This document shows positions 15,034-29,300 of a stretch of 64,000 nucleotides of DNA, one piece after another. Position numbers and translations under genes: made by a program. The notes beneath the pieces were generated by a model. It had not been told where the DNA came from, ran no database searches, and saw only the letters and a list, made by a program, of their open reading frames with translations. Every line of letters begins with the position of its first letter. Position 1 is the first letter of the stretch. This DNA is from Aphelocoma coerulescens (lineage: Eukaryota; Chordata; Aves; Passeriformes; Corvidae), in contig NC_091014.1 in assembly GCF_041296385.1 (NCBI RefSeq), positions 66,534,578 to 66,598,577 on the forward strand. The letters are read 5' to 3'.

Positions 15034-18000
15034 GGCCTTATTCTATCCCTGAGCTTTGATGTATTTTTTAATAGATTGAGGGAGATTACTTGAAAACTAT
15101 ACTGTAGCCACTTTCTGGAAAAAAATGCGGTGTGTTGCAGAATCCAGACACGCTGGCCATGCATCAGCAACCAAATGATAATGCTGTTTTCAAACATCCA
15201 TGACAAATTCAGTATTTCAGTGATTCAGTGATAGCTCTCATTTAGAGACAATAACTTGAGAAGAAGCATGTAGGATCACAGGAATGTAATGGCTGTATAT
15301 GGCGAGATAGTTGTTGCTAGAAAAAGTAGTTTTGAAATTTCTTCTTTATTTCAAAGACTTCATGTAAATTGCTGCAGATTACTGAGTAAAAGAGTCACCA
15401 AATGATCTATACTTGCACGGTTAAAACCCAAATGTTTACAGCTTGAATTGGCCCATGCCATATTTTTGTTTATATTCCTTTTTCATCCTGTTTAGAGTAC
15501 ACAGGCTTATACAGATCTTTAATACTAAAAACAAATCAGAACTATTTTAGCCTCTAATCTCACTGGTATTTACTGAGGAGGGAACAAGGAACGTGTCCAA
15601 AAGGGTCTGGCTGCTAAGAGAGACCAACCCCTCAGCATGTGTGGCTGGAGCAGGGTGGTTAAAGAACTAAAACTGGAGACCCACTGTGGGTCTTTGTGAG
15701 TTTAAATCCTACCAGCTATGGGGTGGTAGCAATCCCAGCTATTGAAAGTCTCCTGCAGCATTTCCAGGATTATCTGTTTCAGTAAGGTTAGAATTGCTGC
15801 AGGGGGCGGGAGGGAGGTGCAGAATAATGGGCAGAAGCAAACAAGAGTGACACCTGGGAAAAATGATGGTTTTTTTCTTTTGAAACAAAAGAACTGTCTT
15901 CCCAGAGGAGTTTGAAATCGAAACATTTTCCCTAGTTCTTATTTTGTTCCAATTGGTTCACTTCTTGTGAGTCCTTAGAGCTCTCCCGTATTTTATGGGT
16001 GACTCTCCTCCGAAACCAAAAGGAAGCAGATGTAAGGACTGCAAGGGCTGCAGTCTTAACACACTGTGGCACCAGCTGCGAGGATTAAATTGTCATCTTA
16101 TGCTCAGGGCTAGCAGAAGCTGAGTATGTGACAGAGATGGTGACAGTGGATTTAATGTCTGGGTGGCAGTTGCTTTGAATATCACTCGTACCACACATAT
16201 CAAGCCAGTCGGCGTATTAGTGACTGTGACTGGGATCAGTTTGAGCAGTCACTATGCTGCCTTTCTTTCTTCATCTCGTGTGCTGTCACACATTGCAGCA
16301 CTCCCTCCTACAAAACAGCATTCCTCCCCAAATCAGGTTTTAGTTAATACACGCCATGTGGCAGTGCGGATCTGTCTCTCCCTCTTGCTCAAGGACACGC
16401 TTCCACCTTTACAGGCAATCTTTCACAGGTGAAACTCAGCCTGTGTGTGAAACAGACTGTTCCCAAGCAGAGACCTCCAGCCAGTTGCAGGGCTGGTACA
16501 GAGGAGCTCAGACCAGGACCTGGGAGGACCTCCAACCCGGGGCAGCACCTGAGGACATGCTTTGGCTCTTGGCACAGCCCATTATCAGACACCACCATCC
16601 ACATCTGTTCAAGTTAATGTCAGCCTGTAAATTACAGCAACTGAGGAACCAGCACACATTTGCTTCTGCTGTCTCTCCTCCGTGGTGGCCATTCCTGGCA
16701 GAGAGGCAGCGTGGACAGCTGGAGGTGGCAGCTTCTCAAACGACTCCAGCATGCATTGCCAGGGCTTATCATCTGTGCACAGAGAGAACTCCAGCAAAAG
16801 TTGTTGCATGGCTTTACAATTTTGCCTGTGGATGAAGTGGCAAAATCCAGAAAAATCCTGCTGTCACAGTACAGCTCACCAAAAGAACCGAATGTTCCTG
16901 ACTTAGCTCTTCACTCTTTTTAAAACCAACTTATGGTAAGGAGTCCTGCGCTGCTAATAGTTATTCTGACATATGTTCTAGACATGTGTTCTAAAGCACA
17001 AAGGCTTGCCCTGCATTTTTGTAAATTTTTCTCACATTCATTTTTAAAGACCACACAGCTCAGATGCTTTCAAGAAGGATATTGGATGTTACATGCACCT
17101 AAATGTGATTCAAGCCTGAGAGTTGTAAGGAGGTGTAGTTCCAGGCTGCCTGAAGAATTTGCCATCACTCTCCCATCTTTAAGAGGGGTGGTTTTTAAGC
17201 TGATAGACCAGACTGGAGTGGCATCAGTTTTCTTAACTTTCTTGCCACTGTCTGAAGCTAAAACAACAGTTTGTATTGGAGTATGACTTGGCACTAGAGG
17301 TCTAAACCTCATTAAGCTGAAATCCAGGTATGTTCTATTTTTAAAAAGATGCTCATTTTTGCTGATTCTCTTTCCATTGCCAGAATGAAGCTGATTATTG
17401 GGTGCATTTCTGTTCTGCATGATACACACTGTGACAGGTAGCAGAAAATACTCATCTGCACATGTTTTATGATTCAAACACTAGAGGACACCAGTCTGCA
17501 GATCCTGCAGTAAAGAAATCAAATGGACTACATAGTGAGATTACACAGTGAGACTACACATCATTTCTGTACTGTGCCCTTCCCACAGGTGTGATCACTG
17601 GGTTTGGGATTTTTTTTTTTGTTAATATTATTTGATTCAGTTGAATCTTTGTTTAATGTTTTTCTTTTGACTGAAGCAACAAAAGTGGTTCCTTAATCCT
17701 CTCTTTAAACCTTTGCTGGTAGCTACTAAGTGGTGGTATTTATAGCCCAGGCAAAAGTGGATGGTTTACCATCCCAAGACAATGATGATGGTGACTCAAG
17801 CCTTTACATGTAATTATTGCCAGAACTATTGGTGCTGTGTTGTGAGGCTTATACAAAAGTGCTGAGAACCTTTACAGGTTATTCCTCAGCTTTCACATTT
17901 TTCCTCTTTCCTGCCCAACTTCACTGCAAGGAACACTTGAACCTTCATGACTCCAACAAACCTGGACAGGGCACAAACTTTGCAGCCGTTTCCTCAACAG

Positions 18001-18684
18001 AAGCAGCTCACCAAATTGGAATGTTGAGGGGAGAAAAAAAAGAAATTCTCTTGGTTTTCTGGTCTTCTTGTTCTTAATTTGCAGTGCTTTGGTACCAATG
18101 AGGCATTCTCTCCACAGACAATCTGGGCCAGGGCGTGTCTGTGATTGTGCAGAATCTTGGTAACATTTGGCTGAGTCCTGAGAGTTCAAGTTGTCGAAAA
18201 GAGAAAGGAGCTTACTACCTCTGGATTTTTATAAAAAAACTCAAATGCTTTCAAGTACCAGAGATCCAAAGGTAGAATTCCAGCCCAGCTAATGTGGCAG
18301 CTGGTGGCCCTCTGCACAGGCAATGGCATAGGGATGGACCTGGCTGTTAGAAATGTGGTTGTGGGACATTCCTGGCTTTTGGGCATCAGTTAGAGCAAAG
18401 AAAAGTGGCTCTGGGGACCAGAGCAGCATTCCCTGGTGCCTTCACAAATGTTAGGCACTCAGTAAGGTTGTATTGCTCGTACACCTTTGAGATTAAGCTA
18501 TTTAAATAGATTTTTGGTGCTAATGAAATTTTCTTCTGACTCAAATCTGCAGGAACTGTGGGGAAATTTTGTCTTCCTCTGTAGTGAGAGGGAATTCTCC
18601 TTCTCCCGTGTTCCTGCAGTTTGTTGTAGTTTGTCTGCAAAGACCACCCGGCCTGAGTGGGAGGTCTAGAAAATGAGCAGCCAC

Positions 18685-20218
18685 AATGCACAGAACACAT
18701 CTTTTATTCAGTAAGCAAGCAAGCACAGAAGTATAATGTGTAGTGCTTAATATTCATACAGTACTAAAAATATAAAAATAGAAATAAAATTTCACTGAAA
18801 GCATTTTCACTCACAAATATACAAGGAAAAGTGCTGTCAAGCCACATCATGCTACACCACTTGCCAGTGCTGAACTGACAGTTTCCCAACAGAACTGAAA
18901 CACTAAAAACTAGTCCTTCCTCACAGTTTTTGGTGAGCCTGAACATTTGACTATCAAAAATGGGCCTCCTGCAGTTGAGAACCTAAAAAGCATAGATGTC
19001 ATAATGGAACAATAAAATAATTTGGGAGAGTCCTGTAGTGATAGTAGCCTGCTTCAGGCTGTTTGTGTAGAGAATAAAAGAAGAGAAGAGAAATAAACTT
19101 GAATCCTGATTATAATCCAGATCAGTCATGGCTAACAATTCCTGGAACTTATTGTGCATGGATATTTGTGCAATACTCCCACCTGCTGGCGTATCCATCA
19201 ACTCTCTTCCTCAGACGCTGCAGTTCCCTTTGCCTGCTTTACACTGGCACAGATCTTGCCCTTAGGTCTGGTGGAGTCCAGGAGAACAACCCATCAACAA
19301 TGCTAAGTGCCCTCACCTTTTGGTGGGACTGGAGCTGATCCAGCACCTTAACTTCTCTGGCTGCCCCTAAAGGGAGAAGAACATCCACGCAGCAAAGTGA
19401 TATGGGCTGGAGACTGATTCCTCAGGAGAGTCCCCACACCAGATTCCTGGCTTTTAAGCCCCATTTTGAGGGAGTGACCTAGACCTGAGGGCTTAAGAAT
19501 CTTCTGCTTGCTGACCCTGGGCATGGAGCTGAACTGCCTCCATCAGGGGCTGTCTCCATAAAGGCATGGGTGGGATTCGGGATCAGGCTGAGAATCACAG
19601 CTGTAAATCAGAACGAGCCCTGTCTCACAGAGTGTGTCAGTGCACAGAACCTACTCAAATCACACAGATAAGGGTGTGCAGAACCTAATGTGAACCCCAC
19701 TGGGATCAGTTCTTATTTTGGAATGGGATGTATTTATACTTGGTTACACCTGCTATAAAAATAAATGTGACGATTAACCCCTGAGATCATTCTAGCATAC
19801 TGTTTTGGCCTGTTACTTGTTTCCCTCAGAAATAAATTTTTATTTGGTTTACGGATGTTTATTTAGGTTCTAGTGACAAGCTTTTATAAAACACATTAAA
19901 TAACCAATGTGGGGCTGAAAAGGTGTACATTCTAGTTGCATATATGATACATACCTTATACGTATATAATACATTCCATAACAGCTGAATGTTCTAGTAT
20001 TGTCTGGGAAGTTCTTGCATGGGGACAAAGGACTTAAATACTAGAAGATAAACAGCTGTTCAGGATCAAAGATAATTGCATCTGATAAGGTTTACTTGGA
20101 TTGTTTTTCTTTCTTTAAATCTTATTACACATAATAGCTACAGTAGTTTGTCCAGCAGGTAATAAATGAATGCATAAAGCACTTCTAGCTATATCTGGAT
20201 ATCATATGCATGCATTTT
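18685..20218 (-). other. SULT4A1: SULT4A1 3' UTR (predicted)
   Basis: About 1.5 kb between the stop codon and the best polyadenylation signal. The sequence is AT-rich, with no coding frame worth keeping. Two further minus-strand AATAAA hexamers at 19858-19863 and 19839-19844 could give shorter transcripts ending near 19820-19840. The extent is an inference from signal quality, without transcript evidence. Confidence 0.6.
18703..18708 (-). terminator. SULT4A1: Polyadenylation signal AATAAA, SULT4A1 distal site
   Basis: A minus-strand AATAAA followed at once by a GT-rich stretch (gatgtgttctgtgcattgtg) at about 18701-18682, the expected layout of hexamer, cleavage zone and downstream element. 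Cleavage is expected near 18680-18693. Confidence 0.6.
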
Positions 20219-20331
20219 TTATAAATAAAAATCGAATGTGAGGTCACATTTTCCCATCTTCTGTTTATAAACTAAATCAAATTTCTCATTCATTGAAACA
20301 GTGAAGATGTCTTTCCATAGCCCAACTCGTC
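20219..20331 (-). CDS. SULT4A1: SULT4A1 coding exon 7 (terminal) and stop
   Basis: 113 bases: the end of Gly248, residues 249-284 and a TAA stop at 20219-20221. It encodes [17 protein letters not shown] and the C-terminal [10 protein letters not shown]. The acceptor tgtttcag follows a strong pyrimidine tract. The dimerisation motif KxxxTVxxxE is intact. Confidence 0.97.
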
Positions 20332-23300
20332 CTGAAACACAGAAAAGAACACAAGTCAGAGAGTGCATGTAACAGGACACCAAATACCTACAGTCTAGTT
20401 GTGCAGGGCACCAAGTATCAGCTGTGAGATTCTGATCAGTCTGGGCTTTCACTGAAAGCTTAATGAGACCTAACTAAGGCTGTTCACTGTGTCACCCAAA
20501 GCTCTGGCACAACCCTTGCAAAGCCTTAAAATATGAACCATACACCTCTTCAGCTGCCCCAGCCCAGTGTTATACAGGAAGAATTCAGATTTGTATGAGA
20601 CTTACTCTGGCCTTAATCAGAAATGAACACAGATTTTGGGTTGGGTGTTCACTTAAAGGTGGATTTCTGCTTTTAGTGCAAACCATTGCTGTTTAATAAT
20701 TCCAAGAGCTAGCAACACATTCCAAAATTACAGTGTCTACAGCACCCACTTGTTAGAGGACGATCCAAAAGGTACATGGAATGTGGGGTATAAAACTGAC
20801 TACTGAAGTGTACGATTTTCATTGCTAATTTCTATTATTTTGTGTCTAGAGGATAAGTCCAACAGATGAACTTCCATTCCTCACCATGGGGAGACTTGCT
20901 TGTTAAATATGAGTTTCTATCTATGAAAGAGAACAAGTGCCATGCACTCAACTTGTGCCACTGACATTTTAATTTTGAACACAAGGAATAGGAAGCTTTT
21001 GGGGGATGCAATATGGACACTGAACATATTCCTCATAGGAAGTATTCTATGGGACCCAATCAGTAACATAAGCTGGTAACCCTGCTGAACCTACCAGCCA
21101 AGGACAGCAGCCCCCTTAACAACTGTTTCAAAGCAGCCCAAAATATATTTAACTCAGAGTCAGCCAGGGTTACTTATGGCTAAATAAGCCCCATGGAATA
21201 ACTGGACTGGGAGGCCCAATTATCTTCTCATTTATGCTGGAGATAAAGACAAAATCCAGACTGAAAGGAGAACTGGGACTATGCTACCAGAGTTCAATCA
21301 TAACAGCAAGAACAAAGCTACATGCAGGGAGCTTAATTATGCATTTGATGCATAAGAATACCCATTTAATTCAATTACCATTGCTTTTATGCAGCAACTT
21401 TATAATTGAGACCAAAGACAAAACTGTCTGAAGCATCTACATATTACTTATTAACATGATGGTATAGCATGTGTGGCAAGGGACATTTTATGAAATCAGG
21501 GCTTTTCTGTAACTCCTGAACGTATGAAAGTATCCTGGCTTCTTCTCAGGATCCAAAGACCAGAATAACCTGACACTGAAAATGCCATTTATTGTTTTCA
21601 CCAAATTTCTCATGTATTTTTTAAAAAATAAATTAAGAAAGTGCTTACAATCATAAACATCTGATACTAACTGAAATTTTGCTCTGGCAACTACAACTGC
21701 AAAAAGTACAGCATGAAACACAAACCCCTGTATTTCCCATTCAATAACGATAATAAAATATTTTCTTCCTCTGTAAAGAAAAGCCTTTTATTTCTGAGTC
21801 TCCCTAACAACATGTATGGACAAATGACAAGTTTTACAAACAACATACATACACAGTGGATTATTTGTAACAATTGTTTTCTTTTTTACCATATGAATTG
21901 ATAGCTTGTCAAAAAGTCACCCACCTGGTTTATGATTTGAATCATGCAACTGCGTAAATTATGATGGGATAAGAGTCAAATACAAGTAACATATCTAATC
22001 ATTGTTCTGCTTTCACAGCAGTTCAGGGTTATCTTCAGAGTAAAGATCAATGTGCTAAAAGAAAAAAAAATGAAGAACTAAAATAAAGCAAAATAATAAA
22101 GTAAATGTAACTAATGACAAATTAAAAATATTTGAAACAAATTACAATCAGCTGTCATGTCATTGCCACCATTCTTTGTCACAGAAACAAACAGAGAAGG
22201 AACAAAGCACTGCTAATGAAGCTACATTCTGGAGAAACAAAATATTGTAAAAGCCAAAGACAGCAAAGAAAAGAAATTCAAAATAAGGATATTTTACTGA
22301 AAAGCACACAGCGAACAAATGACAAAATATCACATTAAGTGCTGTAGCTCCCTTCCTCCTCTATTACAACATGAAGGCTTCCTTTTGACACGTTTGTAGC
22401 CAGTAGAAATAAGAGGCTACGTGTGGGCCACCAAGGAGAACACAACCCCACTGTTTGTAAAGCCTTGTACCCACACAAGCACCTTATCCAAGAACCTCGG
22501 GATGTCCCAACCAAATGTGGGATAACTGAATAAATAACTAGCTGACACAGAACTAGTAGTCAAGAGGGTCTCATGATATCTGGTATTTTCATCAGAGATT
22601 TGAAAACAATTATAAATATTACAGTTGGTGTAATTTGCAGATCACATGAAGGCTGGCTGAAAATGGTAGCATGGAAAGGGCTGCTACACACAGAAATCTA
22701 AGAGCAAAGTATTCCTCTCATAATCCCTGAAAAAGGGACAAGAACCTGCAAACTGATTCCTCTGAGAGACTTTGTTATGATAAACATGTGCTTCATGTAT
22801 GATGCTGTATCATAAAGTGCTAAGAGGCCTATGGGAGGAAAACAAGGGAAAGTTCCAAATAAAACTGGATTAAATTAGTGTATGAAGTGATTTTATGTTT
22901 GGATAAGGCATATGTTGGGGTAACATAGGAACTGATCATCTTGACCTGGTTCTCTCATTTCTAAAAGTGCTGTAAAGCAGCCCACAGAAAATAATTTGAG
23001 GGAGCCTAAGTTCACTCTTACACTTTTCAAAGACTACTGAAAGGACTTGATTTCTTATCAAAGGGCAGATGGATCAACAGATCAAATGGCACCTCCAGGT
23101 TCCTAGAGAAAGATCTCACCAGAATAAACATCTGGAAGATAAAGACATTTTAAACAGCTGAGGTAGGTAACAAAAATAAAAAGCTCATAAGAGAAGCTGT
23201 GGTTCCTTGCAATTTTACACATTAGAAATATCTGCTATTCTAGAAAATCTGATATACTTCAACCCAAGGGCTCAGGCCAGGATAAACTGTATGAGGTGGT

Positions 23301-26300
23301 ATGGGCTTTGGCATGCCAAAGGTCAGAAGGAGCAGTGCAGAGTTCTCAGCACGAAGAGCTGAATCCACCGAAGAAAGACAAAGACTCTCTGACAGAGTGG
23401 TCTGAAATTACACTGTTAATCTTGGATTCTTCCATCCTTTCCTGTCACTTCTACCTAACTTGATTTCAAAAGAACCCAGCCCCCAAATTGCACCAACAGT
23501 CAGTTCCCTCCCATCCTTTACATGGCAATATTTTGCCAACATCTAACACACCCTAGAAGTCACTGATCTGCTTCTTGCAACTTCTCCAAGAAGAGTTTTG
23601 CTGTGGGTTTTAAACATACCCCTGCCAACAGGAAGAGCCTCTGCATTACAGCACTGATCAATGAGTTGATGGCAGTGTTCCACCATGGATTCCAACTGTG
23701 CTTTGTCATAAGAAACTCCTAAGAACCTCACCAGCTGCTCAACCATTGTTGCTAGGTCCTGTAAGAGAGCATTTAAAACCCAGGTTATTTCACAATGTTT
23801 AAAATTACATTTTTAATGAGTTTAAACATTTCAAAGTAAGCTATATCCCAGTGAGTGTGAAAAATACAAGTGCAGAAGTTGCAGAAACACCACTGCCTCG
23901 AAGTTTTGCCACCTTCCAATTTGCTGAAAAGAAACACATTCCAAAAAATTAGAGTAAGACAGGTTGGCAGAGAAGAACATGGCCATGTAACCTTCAGATG
24001 TTGGAACAGGGAACAGCTGAAAAGTAACTGTGATGCTTCCCACTTCAGAGAGCACCCCACCCTTAACTGATCCCTTTGGAACACCAGTGCATTTCAGAGG
24101 ATTTAAAAATTACTTTGATTTTGACCTTAGTCAAATAAACAACTATAACCATTAGGAGAGCCCTTCTCCCTTTGTCAGGGACTGCATTCATGGGGATGGA
24201 GAGAAGCTGGTGAGGTGGCCTCTGAGAATAACCATTAATTTACATCTCCAGAAGTCCAAGGTTCCTCAGTATGAGTTGCAAGAACAAAATAGTAATATTT
24301 ATCAGGAAGCAGAAGGATGCTGTGATGCCACCAGCTGGTGAGCACAGCTAGCAATATATTAATTATTCAAAACCCTGGATTTGAAATAATTTCGACTAAA
24401 CTTTACTTACTCTGATTGTATTACACCTTCTTTTAAAACCCCACTCCATGAGAAGGCTCAGTAAAGCTGGAATTATAATTTACCCAGCTTTTTATTGAGT
24501 CTTGTCCTGATTTTGTCTTTTTAGAAAGAGGAGCTGGGTTTTTCCTATGTTTGCATTAGTTTTCCAGACAAATAAACATTTTGAAGTATTTTCATTAGCT
24601 CTCAAAAATGCATTACTGCAATAAGAAATACGTAGTATTTTCACCAGATTTCTGACTAAAGTGGATTTATTAGCCAGCATACTGTAAGGACCCAATAATT
24701 ATATCCACCTTATGCTACATGATCATACCCTCATTGTTTTCAAATTTGTTTCACAGAAAGCAGTAAGAACAACCAAATAATCATGATAAATGCCAAATGC
24801 ATAGGAAAAAATATTGATTATATACTTTTTTTCCTCACTGGTACAGCACATACAGCAAGACTTATTTTTTTAAATGAATGTCCAGGGCTGAGTGTAGCAA
24901 GTGCTGAACAGTTTCACATTGCTGCCTTCTCTGCAAGTAGTTCAGTGCTTATGGATGCAGGCAGACTCCCCAGTAAATTACTATGTATATGAAAGTGCTT
25001 AAAGTCCATAGAAGCTACTGAACTTTTAAAGCCAGTGCTTTAAAAATGCTATCAGGCACTAGGGAGCCCAAATATGGACACAAAAATGTAATTTTGTGCT
25101 TCATGTATTTGAAAAACTAGGATGCTAAATGTGATTAAAGCACCATTTTGCTACATCTAACCTACCTTATGCATATCTTCATACTTGAGAAAAAGTACAT
25201 TGGCATCCATGTGGTGTTCCCAAAACTCTTGCACGTGTTCAAACCACGAACCATATCCTACTACAAAGACATTATGATTGGCATGAGGAAAATGAACATT
25301 TCTGTTGTTAAGCCATTATCAAAAAGGAAAAAGGAAAAAAATAAATGAAATAACTGGAGCAGCTCATAGCCCCAGGAGAACAGTACCTCATTTTGACCCA
25401 TGGGATGGAAGACCTAACCCTCCCCCCAAAACTTTACTTGTTTGTTTTCCACTTCTCTGATTAAGTCCACATTTGCACTGATTTCAGTCAATTTATGTGT
25501 CTCTACCAGAGGTTCAGCCACTGGTACTTGTTACTTTACAATCTCAAGAATCTCTTTTGTTGCCAATATTAGAAGACAACCCCATGAGAAATGCATTACC
25601 AGTGACTAATACCCACAAAGTACTCACATAATCAAGGCAGAAGCTAAGCAAATATGGTAAGAAGATTTCCAATTTTTTCCCAATATTTTTTGGTGAATTT
25701 TATCTTTTCAGCAAAGCAGCTGTAGAAAAGTTTTTTAAAAAAAGCTTTTTAGGGTATTTTGAAGCCACCTCTTCTCTTTCAAAAAGAATTGTTTGATTCT
25801 GGTAACTGGAACATTGATGTGTTACCTTCATGCATCCATTTCTTAAGGGGTCTGTGGAACGGGAATAACAAAAATGGAATCTTTCCTTTAAAAAAATTGA
25901 AAATTGGTCAGTTGATTAAAATTGTTTTCCTATGAAACTGATCTCTTTGTCCACTGTACATGTTTGAGTTACCAGGATTCTGCTGTATTGCTTCCACGAG
26001 GTGCAAACATTCAGCTGAATGCTAAATTTACTGTATTATAAAGATCCCATTTGCACAAGTATGGCCACAGAACATGCTGTGATGTTTTATTGGCCCTGGG
26101 AGGTTGTGGTAAAGCCAGGTAGCTGCTACAAGATAAAGACACAAATAACTCTTGGGATACTTACATGGAAAAGAGCACCCAACCTTTCTGCCTTAGAACC
26201 TTCTAACGTGTCTTTCTTATGTCTCTGGTCTAGAAGTTCCTGATCATGGGCTACAGGCAAACATTCCATTCTCAGGGAATGCAAATGGAAAACTGAAGGT

Positions 26301-29300
26301 AGGCTGGAATGGGAGGAGAGCATTAATCCTGCTCAAGCTTGCAGGATAAGGAGCAGCAAAGGTTTTTAAGGCCTGTTAAATAACCTCCATTGGTAGGCTT
26401 TACCTTTTTCTTCCCTCTGTATTAGAGCTCCTTGAGTATCAGGTCCCCTAAATTCCAGGTTTGCTGCTCTGGATCTAGAGGAGATCCTGCTCTCAGAGCT
26501 CAAGGTACCTGGTGAATTCTTAGCATCGCATTGAGGCATCAGAGGAGATTTTGTAGAGAAATAAAAGGCAGCAGGAATTTTTTCCTCTTCCCAAGCTAGA
26601 GAGTGTGGCAATCCCTTGGCAAAAAGCCCAGTGGCAGTCAGTTATGTGAGAACACGGGGCTTGCCCTCCCTATCAGCTGGTGCAGGGGAGCTACTCCAGG
26701 CACTGCAGCCTGAGTGGGAGCACGGCGGGTGTGTCGTGAAGGAGCTGCTGGCTGAGCAGCTGGTGAGCTCCTGCAAAGCAGGTGATTGCATTCTCCTCAC
26801 TGAGCTGCATTTTTCAGGCAGCAGCAGCCTGCAGCTGCCTTCTCACGGGTCTCACTCGAGCTCCCTGGTACACTCCCGATCAGGCCCATGCAAACTAGAG
26901 AACTTTGTGTCAACTTGCAAGGGACCCTGGAGCTTTTGGCTGAAATTTAAAGGAATTACCAGGAAAATAACCCCAAACCTGAGGACCAGAAACACTCTTG
27001 AGAAGTAGCTGACAGTGAGGAATAACTGAAATCAAATGATGCTGGGAGTATTCACCACTTTTTATAAGGTACCTGGCAGCCTGCAAACTGAATTTTAGAA
27101 GAGTAGGCTGGAGTTTTGCTCTAGTTCAGGTGGAAAACTGCTGAACCCATGGGCTCAAATACTGTAAGGCAAATATTTACAAAAAGCATGGCTCATCGTT
27201 TGCATGGACAAATCTAAATCCCCGCAGCACTATCTGCAGCAACCTCCTTGCTGTATATGCAAAACAAATGCACCTTTATCCAGTTCACTTCTGTACTTGC
27301 AGAAGGAATGCAGAGATGAAAATAAATGTGTGCAGAGAGAACAGCTCCTTACACTTGTCATTCATAAACCTTCTGCAGAACTCCTGAAACGTTCCTCTGT
27401 AGCTCATGGTCCTTAGGGAGCGGTGGAACTGGTAATAAGACACCACCAGGTCTTTGGGGTTTCGAGCCATGTATATTACCTGTGATGGGGGGAAAATCAT
27501 CTTGTTGAAAGCTTTTTCCTCATCCCAAAGCACTCACACAACTGCTGCCAGTAGAGTTAGAACAAACACGAGCTCATTTTCACCTTTGAGTTGCCGTTGT
27601 GGAGGTCCGAAGGCAAAAACCGATAGGGCAGGTGGCTTTTGATGAGGCGAGGAGATGTCAGTTCCTAAAACAAAGCAGAGGGAATCGTTTCCTATTGAGC
27701 ACTGCTTCAGGGCACATCCTGAGCTGTCCTGAACTATCACACTTGAAGCCCTTTCCTACAGGGACTTCCATTCACAAATTCACTTCCTAAATTAACAGGA
27801 GCTTGAAGGTAGAAATCAGGTCAGGGAGTTACATCTAGTTTTTAAATATCAAAAGGTTGGATAATATGTTGGGGGTTTTATCATTTTGGATTTTTATCCC
27901 TTTTGTTTTCAAAGTACTTCCATTTGTAGGACCTTCTCAGAAAGAGAATATAACAGCTGAAGATTTTTAATATCAAACTAACTTCATCTCCAGTGATGCC
28001 TCCACTAAAAATCCTTAAAAAATATTAGAAGCTCTGAAAACACGACCCCTTTTTCCAAATTTTACCCTTGTATTTTATTTTATCCTCCGAATTATGCCCA
28101 AAGGTTTGTCTGAGTGTGTGAATGTCTTTCAAACAATATTTTTTCTGTAATTGGAGACAAAATTGTCTTACGACACAAATTATGGTCTGCTATTAAAAAC
28201 GGAATAAATCCATACTGAATCAGGCTCCTAGCACATGGCATAGGTAAGAATGTGTAATCTCAAACTAAACCTCTTACTATTGCCACCACTTTTTTGCATC
28301 AGGGTAGCACTGAGGTCCTGCTGGATTAGGCATCACAGACAAAAATGAGCAATCTCTGACCTCTAAATACTCTCAGCCTAAAGTAGGCTGAGGCTGCAGT
28401 TGTCATTGACCACATGCAGCTTAATTCTATCCCTGCCAGCCTTAGCTTGCTCAGTTCAAGCAGCACTGCAGCTGTTACAGGATGGCCCTGCACAGTTGGC
28501 CTAATAATTCCAAGATGTGCCTCTGTCAGAAGTGGTTGCAACAAGGACAAGATCACACTTAAGTGCCATGCAGCTGGACCTCAAGGGAGTCTTAATAGCA
28601 TGGGATTTCATGCAGGATATTCCAAACCCCTCAAACTACACCCACAGAGTCTATAGAGAACCAGGATCTGTGGATCTGAAGATTGAGATGTGTAAATTCA
28701 GAGCAGTGGGAACACAGATCCATGGATATCTGCATTTGTACTTCCTCTTTCACAAATTAAGGGAAGGAATCAAAGCAAATTTGCCTCATTTGGCCAGCTC
28801 CTGTTTATGTAAGCAAGAGAGGCCTGGAACCTTGATTCAGAAAACCCACTGCCAAGATATTTAGGACATGGAGAAACATTTAATGTATTAAACAGAATAC
28901 AATAAAGCTTAAAAAAAGCAATTTAAAATGACCCAATAACACTCCGAATCACTGCAACATTCTGAACAAATCTGGTGATGAAAAGGAGAGGGACACAGGA
29001 AGAAATGAAGTGATAAACATGGAAACAAGCAAAAAGATATCCAAATGCTGAAAGACTTTCTTTGCAATAAATTGTACCTTGATGATGTCCAGACCGGGCT
29101 GAGGGTACTCTAGGACTGGAAGTTGCTCATCTATATTCATTAGTCCAATCTCATCTGGATCAGCTCCCTGACTCACTAGATATACCACTTCCTGCAGCAA
29201 GCCTGTGCCTGCAGAAACCAAACAATGAAAGAGAACAGATTGTATTACAGCTCTTATCTAAACACAACCATACGAAGGGAGACCTAAACAGAGAAATAAC

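Larger units (their letters stand above)
4446..18684. other. Non-coding DNA downstream of SULT4A1
   Basis: No exon could be supported on either strand. In mammals EFCAB6 lies on this side of SULT4A1, but I see no EF-hand-encoding exon. A modest CpG-richer patch lies at 7085-7340, a pyrimidine-rich stretch at 7575-7640, a small tandem duplication at 6328-6375 and a poly-A run at 15017. Open frames of 130-194 codons near 13744-14328, 16356-16835 and 17070-17477 resemble no family. Confidence 0.7.

Noticed and set aside
16356..16835. Plus-strand frame of 159 codons, with overlapping frames on both strands
   Set aside because: No family resemblance; several frames are open at once, as expected in a stop-poor patch.
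4446..18684. Search for EFCAB6 exons expected by mammalian gene order
   Set aside because: No EF-hand loop encoded next to splice sites could be found; the neighbour may lie beyond the window.
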